Shown one piece after another: positions 42,456 to 53,035 of a DNA stretch of 64,000 nt (position 1 is the stretch's first letter; each line of letters starts with the position of its first letter). The stretch lies in the NCBI GenBank assembly GCA_047967505.1, contig CM106538.1. One strand, 5' to 3'. This DNA is from Dipteris shenzhenensis (taxonomy: Eukaryota; Polypodiophyta; Polypodiopsida; Gleicheniales). Under the pieces are notes generated by a model. It was not told where the DNA came from, searched no databases, and saw only the letters and a program-made list of their open reading frames with translations. The position numbers were made by a program, and so were the translations under genes.

Positions 42456-43310
42456 CTATGATCTAGATAAGAAAGAAAGTTGGAGTGAATTCATTGGGCA
42501 CCTGAAGATGGAAATGCTCCTCTGACTCAATCTATTGTAGATGTATAATGTGTGTGCGTAGGTGTGCCATCTCCGGGTGTCTATGATAGGTGATGGTGAT
42601 GGGGGTTGATGCTCAAGGAATTTCCACCAAAAGTTTTTCGAGTTGTTGCTAAGTAAAATGTTTAGTAACTCCTCGTTGCGACGGACTAAAGCTTGCTTCT
42701 TCCTGCATACCAAATGACGGTACTCATGTATCGTCTCCGATTCGCTCGAAAGATTATCGAATCTGAGTTGACAGCAAAGAGCCTTGCAGTCATCATTGTA
42801 CCAGCTATTGCAAGAAACATAATTAAGGGGGGGATGCTGTGTGGAGCGACTGGCGTAGGGGAAGGCGTGAAGGGCAGCCTCGTGAAGTGAGAGAGTGATC
42901 AAAGCTACATGGTCCCTCTAATAGTGGTATGTGACCGATGTATAGGCGAGCCGAATACTTAGGTGAGAGACTGTGGTCAAAGTGTATGCCATGGTAGGTA
43001 GTGTGAGTGATTGGTGGTGTGGGTGGTATAGCTAGATGAGGGGTGGAGATGCTAAAGAAGAGGTATATGTGGTCTACTCCTTGGGGGCATGGTGCAACAA
43101 AGAAGTCAGTGATACGACATGTGAAGGTAGGAGATCTCATGATGTAGTCAACTACGCTGGTGTCTCCCCCGTGTGGGAAACAGGTGAAACCACTCGAGGA
43201 AGGCCACCAACTGAGACCATTATAAATAATGAGATCTTGCAATGATGCATGTCCATATGATGTGATCGAGGCGCGCCTATCGACGGAGACTGGCATCGTA
43301 CCTACATCAT
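42456..43310 (-). pseudogene. LINE-E endonuclease C-half and linker, broken
   Basis: Minus-strand frame 42823-43296 reads LQDLIIYNGLSWWPSSSGF, GGDTSVVDYIMRSPTF and VDHIYLFFSI, matching the SxxDY and SDH positions of APE-type endonucleases, although SDH has become VDH. A frameshift leads to 42456-42902, with CNSWYNDDCKALCCQLR, RKKQALVRRNEELLN and NFWWKFLE, typical of the stretch just after the endonuclease. Confidence 0.75.
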
Positions 43311-43319
43311 CTAGGTGAC

Positions 43320-44640
43320 CATTGCAGTTCCAAATGGTACAGGACCGAGTCTCAGTGTCTTAAGTCTCATAGGCCTCAGGTCTCGGCCCACTATGTGGGA
43401 GGGTGGCCAGGTGTCGACATGGGCTAGTAAGGAGTTGTCTGTCCTGTACTACTGCCCACTTCCTCTCCTTGCATGCCACATCTCGATGTTGTATCAGGAT
43501 GCGTCTCTCCTGAACCTGCAGGGGTGTCAAGTCGTCATCCATGGAAATTGATGCATGGTTTCGCAAGACCGCCGACCTACGGTGTAATGTTGCTAGTCGG
43601 GCCCAAGTATCACGAAGCATATGACAAGGGGTTGCTCCATGACACACACCAGGCCCCCTCGATCACGTGCTCTCCAACCCCGTGGGTGGTAACCACGAAA
43701 GTAGTTGCATCGTGCATCGGTGTAACCAATGTGCGAGGGATCCCATGGAGAGCCTTACTGGCCCTCTGTTGTGCTGCTCCAAGAGAATGGCCAAGACAGT
43801 TGCCGTTTCGCTACATCCACCCATCGGGATGCCCCCCTTGATCACGGACTGCATGGTGGCTATCTCTACCGTTGGTGTACTCCCGGGGGGTATCCGTAAA
43901 CGTCACCTCCTTTCGGAGTTGTGAGCCGTCCTGTTTGAGCTCCTATATGAGGCCAGCCCACTCCTATATAATATGAGCCTGCTCCTTGGCTAAGCATACC
44001 TAATCCTGTGCAAAGCGAGTCGGAACCACCTTGCGTGCTCGTATGCTGCACACCTCCATCAAGAGGGACTCTCAAGCATTTGGGAGATCAGCTCGTGGGA
44101 AGTTGGGTCCTCGTGGGATCTGAAACTGAAAAGGATCTAGTATGAATGTAGGGGAGTGAGGTTGAATAGTAGGCGTTGATGACTAAGTAAACTGAGCGGG
44201 GTGTGGATATGTCTGAAGCAGTGGTGGAGTAATTCCAGCTTGGGGCTAGAAGGGCTGTTGGCTGAGGGGGAGAGGTGAAAGAAAAGACGAGGAATATTGT
44301 GGTCCTGTGTATGTCATCCCTGGTGTGATGATGACATAGGTGATGAGTCTAGCGTCGAGTTTGTGCTAATAGAAGGAGAGGTTGAGGTCAAGGTCCCTGA
44401 TGTTGATGTAGATGTGGATGATGTAGGCACTGCTAACGTAGAGCCCTTATGCTTCATTGTGCTGTGCACTCCAAGCCCACTATGGTTGAAACGTTTGTCG
44501 ACAACTTTTATCTTTAACTGCTTCTGCTTCTCCTTCTCCTTCTCCTTCTCTTTCTCTGCTTCCCATCTAGAAGTATTGATTATATGTTGTTTGTTTTGTT
44601 GCTTGCAGGGAGGCATGTAGACCCGAGGCCAGCCCCTCAT
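43320..44640 (-). pseudogene. LINE-E ORF1-like region, heavily broken
   Basis: Minus-strand 44314-44640 starts MRGWPRVYMPPCKQQNKQ, then a charged WEAEKEKEKEKEKQKQLKIK (encoded by AAGGAGAAGG repeats) and an S/T-rich section. Further downstream the frame is interrupted by many stops. No knuckle is seen. An ORF1 role rests on position only. Confidence 0.45.
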
Positions 44641-45106
44641 ATGGGATCCGGAAAGAGGGCATCGATCCCCTGTCGACTAGAGGCAGCCTACAATGGGTCC
44701 CACAAAGAGGGGTAGCAGGGGGCCGGACAGCAGTGTGGGGGTGCAGCGTGAAGCTCCAGGGAAGGGGTAGAATGGCCATCAGCGAGGCGGAATACCCTCG
44801 GGCTGGGTGGTGGGTGCTGGAATGGCTAGGGGGGGGTGGAGGATGGCCATGAGGGGGGTGGAAGATTGAATGGCCGTGGGGGCCCTGGGGTGTAGAATGG
44901 TGCAGGGGGGTAGTAGATTGGTCGCAGGGGTGTAGAATGGCATCGGAAGGGCAGAATGGCCGCTGGGGAGGCAGCTTGGTTGGTGAAGGGGGCTGCGAGG
45001 GCAGTGAGGAGGCTGCATGGGATTTGAGAGGGGCTGAGAGGCGGTGAGCGGGGGGTTGAGGGGCTGTGAGGGACTGAGAGGCAGTGAGGGGGGCCTGAGG
45101 TGGGGG
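44641..45106 (-). promoter_or_regulatory. C-rich leader of the family E element
   Basis: On the minus strand the leader is extremely C-rich with degenerate CTCACTGCC, CTCAGCCCC and CACCCCT repeats. An open frame across it (to 45166) translates as low-complexity P/S/H and is probably not a protein. A 5' UTR/promoter role is inferred from its place after (TC)n and before ORF1. Confidence 0.4.
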
Positions 45107-45128
45107 GGGGGAGAGAGAGAGAGAGAGA
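45107..45128. repeat. (GA)n microsatellite
   Basis: (GA)n next to a G-run. It is the 5' flank of one minus-strand element and the 3' flank of the next. Confidence 0.9.
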
Positions 45129-46214
45129 TTAACATGTGTAAAAGGCGTCATGGTCCTATGAGACAATTGTACACATCAAGTAAAGAAAACTACAACATAG
45201 CGGAGGAAAGTGGGAGTGCACAGTGCATCTAGAGAATGCATAAAGCAACTCTCAAAATTATTATAGATCATACCTTTGTTCTAGTACTATCATGGTGTGA
45301 CTTTCATTACATCAGTTTAAGACTGAGAGTCTTTGGGCTTCGATTTCAATTCTCAAATCATTGCTTGTCCTTCACAGTAGACTAGCCATTTTCCTGCTTT
45401 CCTTGCTTCTTTGACTTGGTTCAATAGATCTTTGCTTGAGCTGAATCAGATTGAGTTCTTCAGATGTCCAATAGCTTCGTGCCCTCAGCTTATTTGTTTG
45501 TTGTAAAATCTTGACCTTTGCTGCCTTGTCACTGATTGAAACTTGTATTTGTGTCCCCTTTTACCGGATATTCCAGATAGCATCTTGATCCCATTCCACT
45601 TGTGGGATCTTCTCCTTCAGGTAGTCTATTTTGTCTTTCTGTGTATTTCCCTGTGACTTGGCAACCATCTATTCCCCCCATGTGTAAGATCAGCTTGTTA
45701 GTTTCTCTGGTCTCCTGCTCTTTCATTTCTTTGTAGAGGTCATTTTTGTTCACTTTGCTACTCACATCTGCTGTCATCTGCTGTTTCATGGATTTTACTT
45801 GAGTGTTGGTGAGAATTAATTACACTGGTGCAGCACCTCCTGGATGGCTTCTTGCTTTCCAATTCCCTCCTGATCGTGGACTTTCCTTTCAAGAGCTACA
45901 AGCCGAAGGTTGAGCTCTCGGACTTCAAGTTCTAGATAATACACACGCTCCTGTGGATCAGGGGGCTTTTCTCTTCTCAGCTTGGGAAGGTATTGGGGAA
46001 AAACCGGCAACAAATGAATACAAGGGCTTCATGGGGGTAAATGCCTTGACCTTGGGGATTTTAGGCATATCCATCTTGGCCTGTGCAAGCTGAGTAACCC
46101 CTCTCCCTGCTATATTAACCCCTGAGATGGGCTGGGGGGTTTTGAGCCCAGCAGTCCTCCCCCTGAATTGTTTCCCCCTCCCCCCCCTCGCTTTAGCTGC
46201 ACCTCGACCTGAAC

Positions 46215-46217
<3 letters not shown>
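45129..46217 (-). mobile_element. Probable retroelement fragment between (TC)n tracts
   Basis: On the minus strand it runs from one (TC)n to another and ends ACACATGTTAATCTC, similar to the family E ending (TTTAATAAAC, GTTAATAATC). It contains a coiled-coil-like frame: PPDPQERVYYLELEVRELNL, then RLVALERKVHDQEGIGKQEA, 45816-46013. A second frame at 45529-45789 is E/K-rich. No endonuclease or RT is seen. It may be an ORF1 fragment of an E-like or different element. Confidence 0.5.

Positions 46218-46267
<50 letters not shown>
46218..46267. repeat. (GA)n microsatellite, 25 units
   Basis: Pure GA, about 50 bp. Confidence 0.95.
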
Positions 46268-46269
<2 letters not shown>

Positions 46270-48225
46270 CTTATGTGCTTTCTTTTTAGTGAGCAGGGAA
46301 GAAGGACTATGCTGAGAATGTTAAAGTTTACTTGCAGTCAAGGGATATGATAAATTTGAAGGCTGAATTGCTGTCAGGAAGCAATAAGGTAACATTGTAC
46401 AAGTGGCCTTGTTCTCTCACAAGGTAGAAAAGGAAACAGGAGAAAAGGGGGGAAATGTTTTTTAGAAAATATTGCATGGGTTTGAGGTTTTATAAGGAAA
46501 AATGTATTCGAATTGTACCAAACATTGTGTGGCAATTCATTTCGTTCTAGACTTTCTCCTTACACAACTATGCCATGGTACTGAACGTATCTGTGTTTTT
46601 ATTTGATCAAAGACATTGGAGTCATCTTGGCAGAAACAAATGAATACAATTGAATGGTCTTTTAGCTATTCTTTGTTAGGGTTGGCCCTTGAGACCATTG
46701 ATTTGTAAAGTGAAAGTATGTGGCAGCTGTCATCAAAGGCTCTATGTGCCAATCCCCTCTTAGACATGGTGCCTTGTGCTATGCAACTAATGCGAGTGAC
46801 TCGTTGGCACAATACCCCAGAATTTCTACAGATGGTGGATGGGGTGCATATGAGTCATGAGAGTAGTTACTGGAATGATTTTCTCAGAAGCATTCTTTAC
46901 AGAGTCGTGATTTCGAGACAACACTCAATTTAATTAGCTCGAAGTTTATTAGTCAATAATTGAAAAGTAATTTAAATAACAAAAAGTTCAAACCATCACA
47001 CAGAGGGCAGGGTTATCGAAACAGTAAGATTAAAAATAGGGACACCAAATGGGGTCTACCTGAACACTATCCCTACTGGTATATTCTTCATTCGCAATGA
47101 CTAGTCTTTGATTGTAATCAATGTTTTGGGTGGACTGAAACTAGAAATCCTAGGATAGACGAGCTAAATAAATTCTTTGTTTTCCTCTTAAAAATAGGAG
47201 ACATTGATATAAAAGTAAAATGGTGTGTGTGGAAAAACTCTCGTGATGTCCAGGAACCAAAGAGGCCTGTATTTGGTAGAAAAACCCTGTATCTGCAATA
47301 GATTGGGAATCTTCCATGAGAGCTCTGCCACAAGCACTTCCACTGTCAATATTCAAAGTATCTTGCGACTTTACTCAGAATATAAAACTAGCCAATCACA
47401 CTATAGAACCAAGTAACTAATCTAAGGTGCGCAACTAATCAACAATCAGCCAAACATAGCCCCAAAGTCAAATTGCAGCAGGAAAAGACTCTTAGAATCG
47501 TCATAGTTAAATCACAGTATTCAGGACAGGTCATGTCACATGTTCCAGCATTCCCTGTTGCAAAACGTAAGTCAAATCTACCTCTAGGTGTGTCCGAACT
47601 CTAATTGTCTACTACATGCCACTGTGGTTTCGTATAACAGGTGAGGTAAGGGCCAAGGAGTGCCTAGGTGCAAGCTCCAAGTAGGAACAAGGTAGTTGTA
47701 GCAAAATTAGTGGCAAGAAGAGCTCCTTTTTACCTCTAGATGCTGATGAAATCTGTTTATGAAGGTAGAAACATGTGAAGCATGGTGTAGGCAACCTGTC
47801 GGTTCAAGTAACGAGCGTGTTGGCTTCTACATGCTTGTACAGATCAGATGATGATGAGTCAATCATGATGAATATGGACCTCTGTATGGTTTGCAGCCAC
47901 AATCTATGGAAAATGCCTTTTTAAGTGAGTATTCTATGATTAATAATGAACAGCCATGTATCAGCAAGCAGTGAAAGTCTGGAATTGCACAAACATGCCC
48001 CTGGCCAATTTGCAATCAAAGAACAGCCATGTATCAGCCATGATTCATAATGAATAGCCATGTATCAGCAAGCCGTGCAAGTCTGGAATTGCACACATGC
48101 CCCTGGCTAATCTACAATCAAAGAGAAGTTTTGGAAGATGGACTTGTACCTAGAAAACTCTACGGGGCACAGGACTAATCAAAGGACAGCTGTCGGCTAT
48201 GCAAACTGCTTCTCAGGATTCCATC
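46268..48225. other. Unassigned AT-rich interval
   Basis: No frame above about 70 codons and no match to the LINE families. The only internal structure seen is the duplicated block listed separately at 47946-48123. Confidence 0.5.
47946..48123 (+). repeat. About 75-bp direct repeat
   Basis: 47946-48020 and 48049-48123 are about 90% identical (GCCATGTATCAGCAAGC and GTCTGGAATTGCACA are shared). A partial third copy of the start lies in the spacer (48020-48040). Confidence 0.85.
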
Positions 48226-49075
48226 TCACTGCCTGGAGTATCCGAGACATAGCTGCCAATAAGGGCTATACAACCAGTTGGATCCCTTGCAGAAACGCTC
48301 CAGTCTTTTTGTAGTCCTCATAGATCTCTCCATACCTTGCTCCCAAGTGGCTTGCAGGGTATAGTGATATCGTGCCAAATGTTTACGTGGTGGTTGCAGA
48401 CCGATTCTATGGCCCCCCATCACTAAGTGCAGCATGCTGCCCAGATGTTATAGGCAATGATGATGGTGGCCATCTCCCAAGCGCTGTCCTATGAAGAGAA
48501 CTCTGGTTTCTGTCGAGATGGTAGAACTGAGTCCTAAATGTCTTCGTGGGTGACACTGAGTTCATCTATCTCGTAGGCCAGCGATACCTTCACAATGGGG
48601 AAAGCATGTCGCTCCTCTGTCAGCCTAGCTGCCATGCCCTATGTGCAGACTTGCTGAATCCAACGCATCTTGGACACAAACGTGAGAGAGAACTGTCAAA
48701 TCCTTTGTTCCGGCGGACAGCTTCACAAGCATTGGGCTATTGTCTCAAGGTCCCTAAGAGGAAAGCAATGGCAAGCTCCATCTGCTTCACCTGCTCTAGC
48801 CATGGTTCTATGGGCAGACATCCATGCATGAGAAATAAGAGACCTTCCTCGGGCAGAGGCTAGTCTAGAGGTAGGACCAAAACCTGTTAAAGACGTCATG
48901 TGGCGCCAGGTGCTCGAACCAGTACCATTCCCATGAAGGGGTCCAAGCCAACACATCCAACTGAAGCCACATATGGATATTGGTGCTATAGGAGGAGAAG
49001 GATGCCTCTACTATATGTTTTGATTGTCCAACTCGTGATGGCCAGAACCAATTGGCTAGATCCCACTTCATTGCA
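48226..49075 (-). pseudogene. LINE-D-like ORF2 C-terminus (zf-RVT region), broken
   Basis: Minus-strand fragments read RKVSYFSCMDVCP and GDLETIAQCL-like blocks (about 48720-48860). They match KISYFLWLLAHKGLP and SPKHCLWSC of family D. The downstream PPRKHLARYHYTLQATWEQ and RTTKRLERF match the end of D (STTQVMADIWSEIIHML, REKRRRFLRDW). Stops and frameshifts are numerous. No tail is visible. Confidence 0.6.
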
Positions 49076-49159
49076 CCTCACGCAAGGGTCTGCCCTTCCA
49101 TTGTCCCCATGCTCTGACTCCATTTTTTCAGATGCGTGCTTGGTCTTGGGTACAATCAT

Positions 49160-50030
49160 GACATTATTTAGTCAGTCCAGGCACTATACAAGCAGGTATC
49201 AAATAGAGTTAGGACTTCGACGGGGTAGATAGAGGAGATCATGAGCATGATTGGAGTCAAACAAGATTGTCCTTATCACTGACCTTGTTTGGCATATACA
49301 TCGACGACCTCAAGTGCTTCATCACGACTCTAGGAGGTGCAAGTTCTTTGTTAGCTAGCTCCTTGATTTCGTTTCTATTATACACAGATGACGTGGTCCT
49401 ACCCTCCTCACAGCTGAAGGGTCTCCAACAACAATTGGATGCGCTCCACTCCTTCTGTGATATACATGATCTGAAGGTCAATTTGGATATAACCAAGGTT
49501 ATGATGTTCAACACATCTTGAGCGGCCGCACACAGAGCTGTTTTACCTTCCACGGAGCTCCGGTCAAGATTGTTGCATCCTACACATACCTGGGTGTCCT
49601 CTTTTCAGGTCCGATTTTCACGATACGACCAGCTATGTAGGACCATTTCAGCAAGGGACATACCGCACTAACCAGATTTGAGCGCTCGTCCGATTTTCAC
49701 GATGCGACCAGCTATGCAGGACCATTTGACCAAGGGACATGCCGCACTAGCCAAACTTGAGTGCCAGTGCTGCCAATCACATTTTCAGGATCGTAGTACC
49801 AAGTCTCTTCTTTTTGACTCATTGGTCTGCCCATCAAGGATGTATGGTAGTCCCTTTTGAGGGACACTTATTGGAGATGGATTTTTCTTGCATAGAGAGA
49901 CTTCAAGTTCTGTTTTTTGCATGATCTGCAGTAAGCCATCGGTCCTGCATCAAATCATATTTGCAGAGCTTGGGGCCCCTCTACAGCTTGATGCAGTCTG
50001 GGACTTTTGGTACCACGACAACTGGATGAC
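49160..50030 (+). pseudogene. LINE-E ORF2 RT palm to thumb, broken
   Basis: MIGVKQDCP, then LTLFGIYIDDLKCFITTLGG and FLLYTDDVVLPSSQLKGLQQ (YTDD where the other copy has YVDD). Later HFQDRSTKSLLFDSLVCPSRMYGSPF matches the thumb of the minus-strand copy (about 39610-39680). A diverged 75-bp tandem duplication lies at about 49607-49760. Frames change several times. Confidence 0.78.
49607..49760 (+). repeat. About 75-bp diverged tandem duplication in LINE-E
   Basis: Two adjacent copies start GTCCGATTTTCACGAT and share CGACCAGCTATG and GGGACAT, with about 10% difference. Confidence 0.82.
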
Positions 50031-50455
50031 GTAGATTGGCATGGCTCATCTATGGCATATTGGAGGGTGATTAAAGGAGCTGGTATGCTCAAATACATAG
50101 ATAGTTCACAGGCCTACGGGTGCGGATGGACAGATTGGCACCATTTAAATATAGCCTTGAGGCTCCATCCATTGTTAGGATGTGAACCAAGTCGTGAGAT
50201 AGGATCTCTTACAGCTCTACACGGTCAAGGCTTGGTTAGCACCTACTAAGTTTTTTGTGAAATTCAGTTTCTACAAATCTCATTGCTTGCGGATCTCAGA
50301 GGAGGGGTTCATCGAACCGTCAGGTACACCCAGATTCATCTCCCATATGGATTGAGGATCTCCATTGGCCAGTTTCAGGTATCTGGCACAAGCTACAAAT
50401 TTAGACAGGTTCGAGACAGAGGATTACTATTCTTTCAGATGCCCTATATACTATG

Positions 50456-50720
50456 AGATCCATAGGCAGCACCATTGTCTTTTCAGTATCAACTTCGGCC
50501 CTCTCAGAGAGTTCCAGCTCAGTGGAGGGTGACTATTTTCCTCCTTTAGGCCTAGATTGAGATCAGTTCATAGGAGCAAAGAGAAGATCCATAGGCAGCA
50601 CCATTGTCTTTTCAGTACCAGCTTTGGCCTTCTCAGAGAGTTCCTGGCACATCCAGATCAGCAAAGGGTGGCTTGTTTCCTTCTCTAGGCCTAGAGATTG
50701 AGATCAGCTCATAGGAGCAC
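50456..50720 (+). repeat. 129-bp diverged tandem duplication in LINE-E 3' region
   Basis: Both copies begin AGATCCATAGGCAGCACCAT, at 50456 and 50585, and end near GAGATCAG..TCATAGGAGCA. Confidence 0.85.
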
Positions 50721-50880
50721 AGAGGCGGCCGATCCCCGTCAGAGAACAATCATGGTTTTCTTCTTCGGTCATTAATAGGAGGGCATTAGTCGTAGGAGAG
50801 GGCAAGAGAACACGACGCGCACTCACACGAGGGCCGCACACACATCATCTCTCTTCGATGTGGGGAGATACACGACTAGA

Positions 50881-50949
50881 GTGACGACAACACTTGTTAG
50901 ACAGTGACGACAACACTTGTTAGACAGTGACGACAACACTTGTTAGACC
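50881..50949 (+). repeat. Three tandem copies of a 23-bp unit
   Basis: GTGACGACAACACTTGTTAG repeats at 50881, 50904 and 50927. Confidence 0.93.
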
Positions 50950-51343
50950 GTGGGTCACATCACTAAGACTACAGAGGAGGGATGGGTCCAAACAAGTTGA
51001 GCGACAGTAACGTTCTGTCATTGATTTTCCCTCTCGACGCCAGCCCTCACTAAATCTTGTGCCACTATGCAACGAGCTCCTCTTGTCTCTCCTCAGTCGT
51101 CCAGTTGTGTTGGTCCTACAGACAGCATACACAGGTCCATCCACTTAGGGGACAATTGAATGAGTGATAGGCAACCAGGGACTGTTTGTTCCTCCTTTGT
51201 GGGTTTCTCTCACAGCAATAATGCAATGTACTACTTTTATTGCTCGTCACAAGCAGCATCAGTCTTGGGTAAGGGTCCCCATTTTAGTGGCCCCACCCTT
51301 AGGTTTCACTCTATATAGACCCTTTGGTCTTTTGTAGACGTTA

Positions 51344-51348
<5 letters not shown>

Positions 51349-51399
<51 letters not shown>
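51349..51399. repeat. Compound (CT)n(CA)n microsatellite
   Basis: The family E copy ends on the CT side. A minus-strand GT-family copy ends on the CA side. Confidence 0.94.
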
Positions 51400-51613
51400 T
51401 CTTTTTTTGGGGGGTAAAAGAATCTTTCATTAAGAAGAATGTACATTCATAGCCGTCTCAAAGTGAGACAGCTACTACTCATATGCAAAACTGAAAAAAT
51501 CTAGCTACTCCAATAAAGAATAGCTAGTAGAAGAAAGCTAAAAATAGTGAAGGAACACTTCTAGCTGGGCCACAGGATGACTTCCCACGAAATGCGCATC
51601 CTGAAAGGTGCGA

Positions 51614-51614
<1 letters not shown>
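51400..51614 (-). mobile_element. Short minus-strand GT-type LINE/SINE 3' fragment
   Basis: On the minus strand it ends GAAAGATTCTTTTACCCCCC, then seven A residues (51402-51408 as T) and (GT)n. Its 5' edge lies at a second (CT)n(CA)n tract. The body (about 200 bp) does not match A-C elsewhere in the window. The repeated compound microsatellite on both sides could be a target duplication. Confidence 0.62.

Positions 51615-51656
<42 letters not shown>
51615..51656. repeat. Compound (CT)n(CA)n microsatellite
   Basis: Second copy of the compound tract, next to the tail of a minus-strand C element. Confidence 0.94.
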
Positions 51657-52472
51657 TTTTTTAGTGAAATCTTTTATTTCTGCGTGGTAAACCTCAAAAA
51701 GAGGTGAAAACCCACCAATAAGTACAAAGATAAAATTTACAAGTAAGACCTCAGAGAAAAAAACTCATGAGGCAACCAAGTAAAAATTTACATATCAGTT
51801 GGAGGAGAATCCAACAGAACATCATCCACTTTCAAATTATTGACTTGTAAAAAGTGATGGAACAGAGTGACATCCCCATCAATAAAACAAAGTTGTTTTT
51901 CCCCTTGTGATTCTTCTTAATGTAAGCTGGAAGCCGAAACTTCTGGACTACAGGATCAAAAACCTGCTGCAACCAAGGATGAAAAGATTCCAGGGAAAAA
52001 GGAACAACAGTATTCGAGACTGAGAGGCTCTGTAAAGGGGCAGGCATATCAACAAGCTTCTCAAGGGAAGGAACATGAAACTCCAGAGAAATATCTGCAT
52101 CCGGAATACTAGTATCTGGAGTTGAAGGAGACTGTAGATTTTCTTCCACATCTTGCATAATAGCAGCATTTTGCATCAGTGAAGATGAATCTAACAGAAC
52201 AACTTCAGGCGTCGAAGTAGCAAGAGGAACCGGATCACAAGAAACCTGACAATCTGACACTGTAGGGAGTGGATCCGGAATTGACAAAACAGCAAAAGGA
52301 TTAGAATCCTTAACCAGCGTAGCATCCTAAACTTTCCTTCAGACTTTAGAACTTTTGAAAAAATGCTGGATTTCCTGTGTGCTAGAGGAAGAAAGAGGAA
52401 CCGTAGGAACCGGTACAGAAGGAGCAGGAGCTGGAGAAGATGACGATGGGCATGCTCTAGCAAAATGGCCTA
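51657..52472 (-). mobile_element. LINE family C, 5'-truncated in (GT)n
   Basis: On the minus strand it starts inside the CCHC knuckle (GHFARACP) directly after (GT)n, continues through the C ORF1 tail and 3' UTR, and ends AATAAAAGATTTCACT, A6, (GT)n. It is the third C copy of this length and again has no RT. Confidence 0.86.
51832..52470 (-). pseudogene. Family C ORF1 C-terminal half
   Basis: The minus-strand frame 52287-51832 is open: DSSSLMQNAAIMQDVEENL, then DISLEFHVPSLEKLVDMPA, SLSVSNTVVPFSLESFHPWL and VFDPVVQKFRLPAYIKKNHK. Upstream, toward 52470, an S/P-rich stretch (SSSSPAPAPSVPVPTVPL) follows the knuckle end, with stops near 52325 and 52340. The strong conservation of the last 50 residues across three copies suggests this tail matters. 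Confidence 0.72.
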
Positions 52473-52500
52473 ACACACACACACACACACACACACAAAT

Positions 52501-52561
<61 letters not shown>

Positions 52562-52575
52562 CACACACACACACA
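52473..52575. repeat. (CA)n-(CT)n-(CA)n compound microsatellite
   Basis: About 100 bp of AC, then CT, then CA with one GAC interruption. It lies between the head of the C copy and the tail of a B copy. Confidence 0.94.
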
Positions 52576-52577
52576 TT

Positions 52578-53035
52578 TACATTTTTTGGTGAAACCACTG
52601 TATTTATATTAAGAAAAGTTGTTACAATGAGAATAGTCTAAAGAAAAGACTATTCTGAAAAATCAAAAGAAGTGGGAAAACACATCTAAAGATGATACAT
52701 CCAGGTCATCATGATGACAAGCATCATACAGAGATTGTTGTAAGGATGCTCTAAAAAATTCATAAGGTTGGAGCAATGGCTACCCCAAGAATACTTGATT
52801 CCTATGCTTCCAAATGGCGCATAATGTCCAGAATCTGACCCAATAAAAAAAGAGAGAGTATTGGGCCTGTATTGTAGTAAGCCTGCCAAAGATAGTGGGA
52901 AATACGGTCCAAGGGATCTCTGGACTGAGGACAAAGCCATAAAAGATGTGGAACAGTCTCAGAAGAACTGAAACACCACAAGAGAGGCATGAACAGGTTA
53001 TCATGACCCGAGACCTGCTTTTGTTTCTTATGCAT
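52578..53035 (-). mobile_element. LINE family B, 5'-truncated, minus strand
   Basis: On the minus strand it ends ATATAAATACAGTGGTTTCACC, A6, TGTAAATGTGTG. It covers the ORF2 end and the 3' UTR. The 5' edge at about 53035 does not abut GT. Confidence 0.83.
52663..53035 (-). pseudogene. LINE-B ORF2 C-terminus
   Basis: Minus-strand blocks SSSETVPHLLWLCPQSRDPL, FYWVRFWTLCAIWKHRN and SLQQSLYDACHHDDLDVSSL match the B copies. There are two frameshifts. The stop corresponds to 52663-52665. Confidence 0.78.

Larger units (their letters stand above)
42430..45106 (-). mobile_element. LINE family E, 5' part with endonuclease
   Basis: On the minus strand it begins at a C-rich leader directly after (TC)n (45111-45128), carries an ORF1-like frame and an endonuclease, and ends at about 42430. 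The linker it encodes overlaps that of the neighbouring E copy, so the two are separate copies, not one split element. FIQEAVRHRE near 42430 matches FIDEAVRHKE at about 60050. Confidence 0.75.
49160..51348 (+). mobile_element. LINE family E, 5'-truncated, 3' end at (TC)n
   Basis: The + strand copy starts within the RT (ALYKQVSNRVRTSTG, compared with LYESIRGRVRVPGR) and runs to GTAGACGTTAATAAT, directly followed by (CT)n. This is the third example of the E 3' end abutting (TC)n and the only one on the + strand. Its 3' UTR contains local duplications (listed separately). Confidence 0.78.

Noticed and set aside
44567-45166. Long proline/serine/histidine-rich minus-strand frame
   Set aside because: It translates a low-complexity C-rich leader, begins upstream of the (TC)n boundary and has no homologous block in the other E copies.
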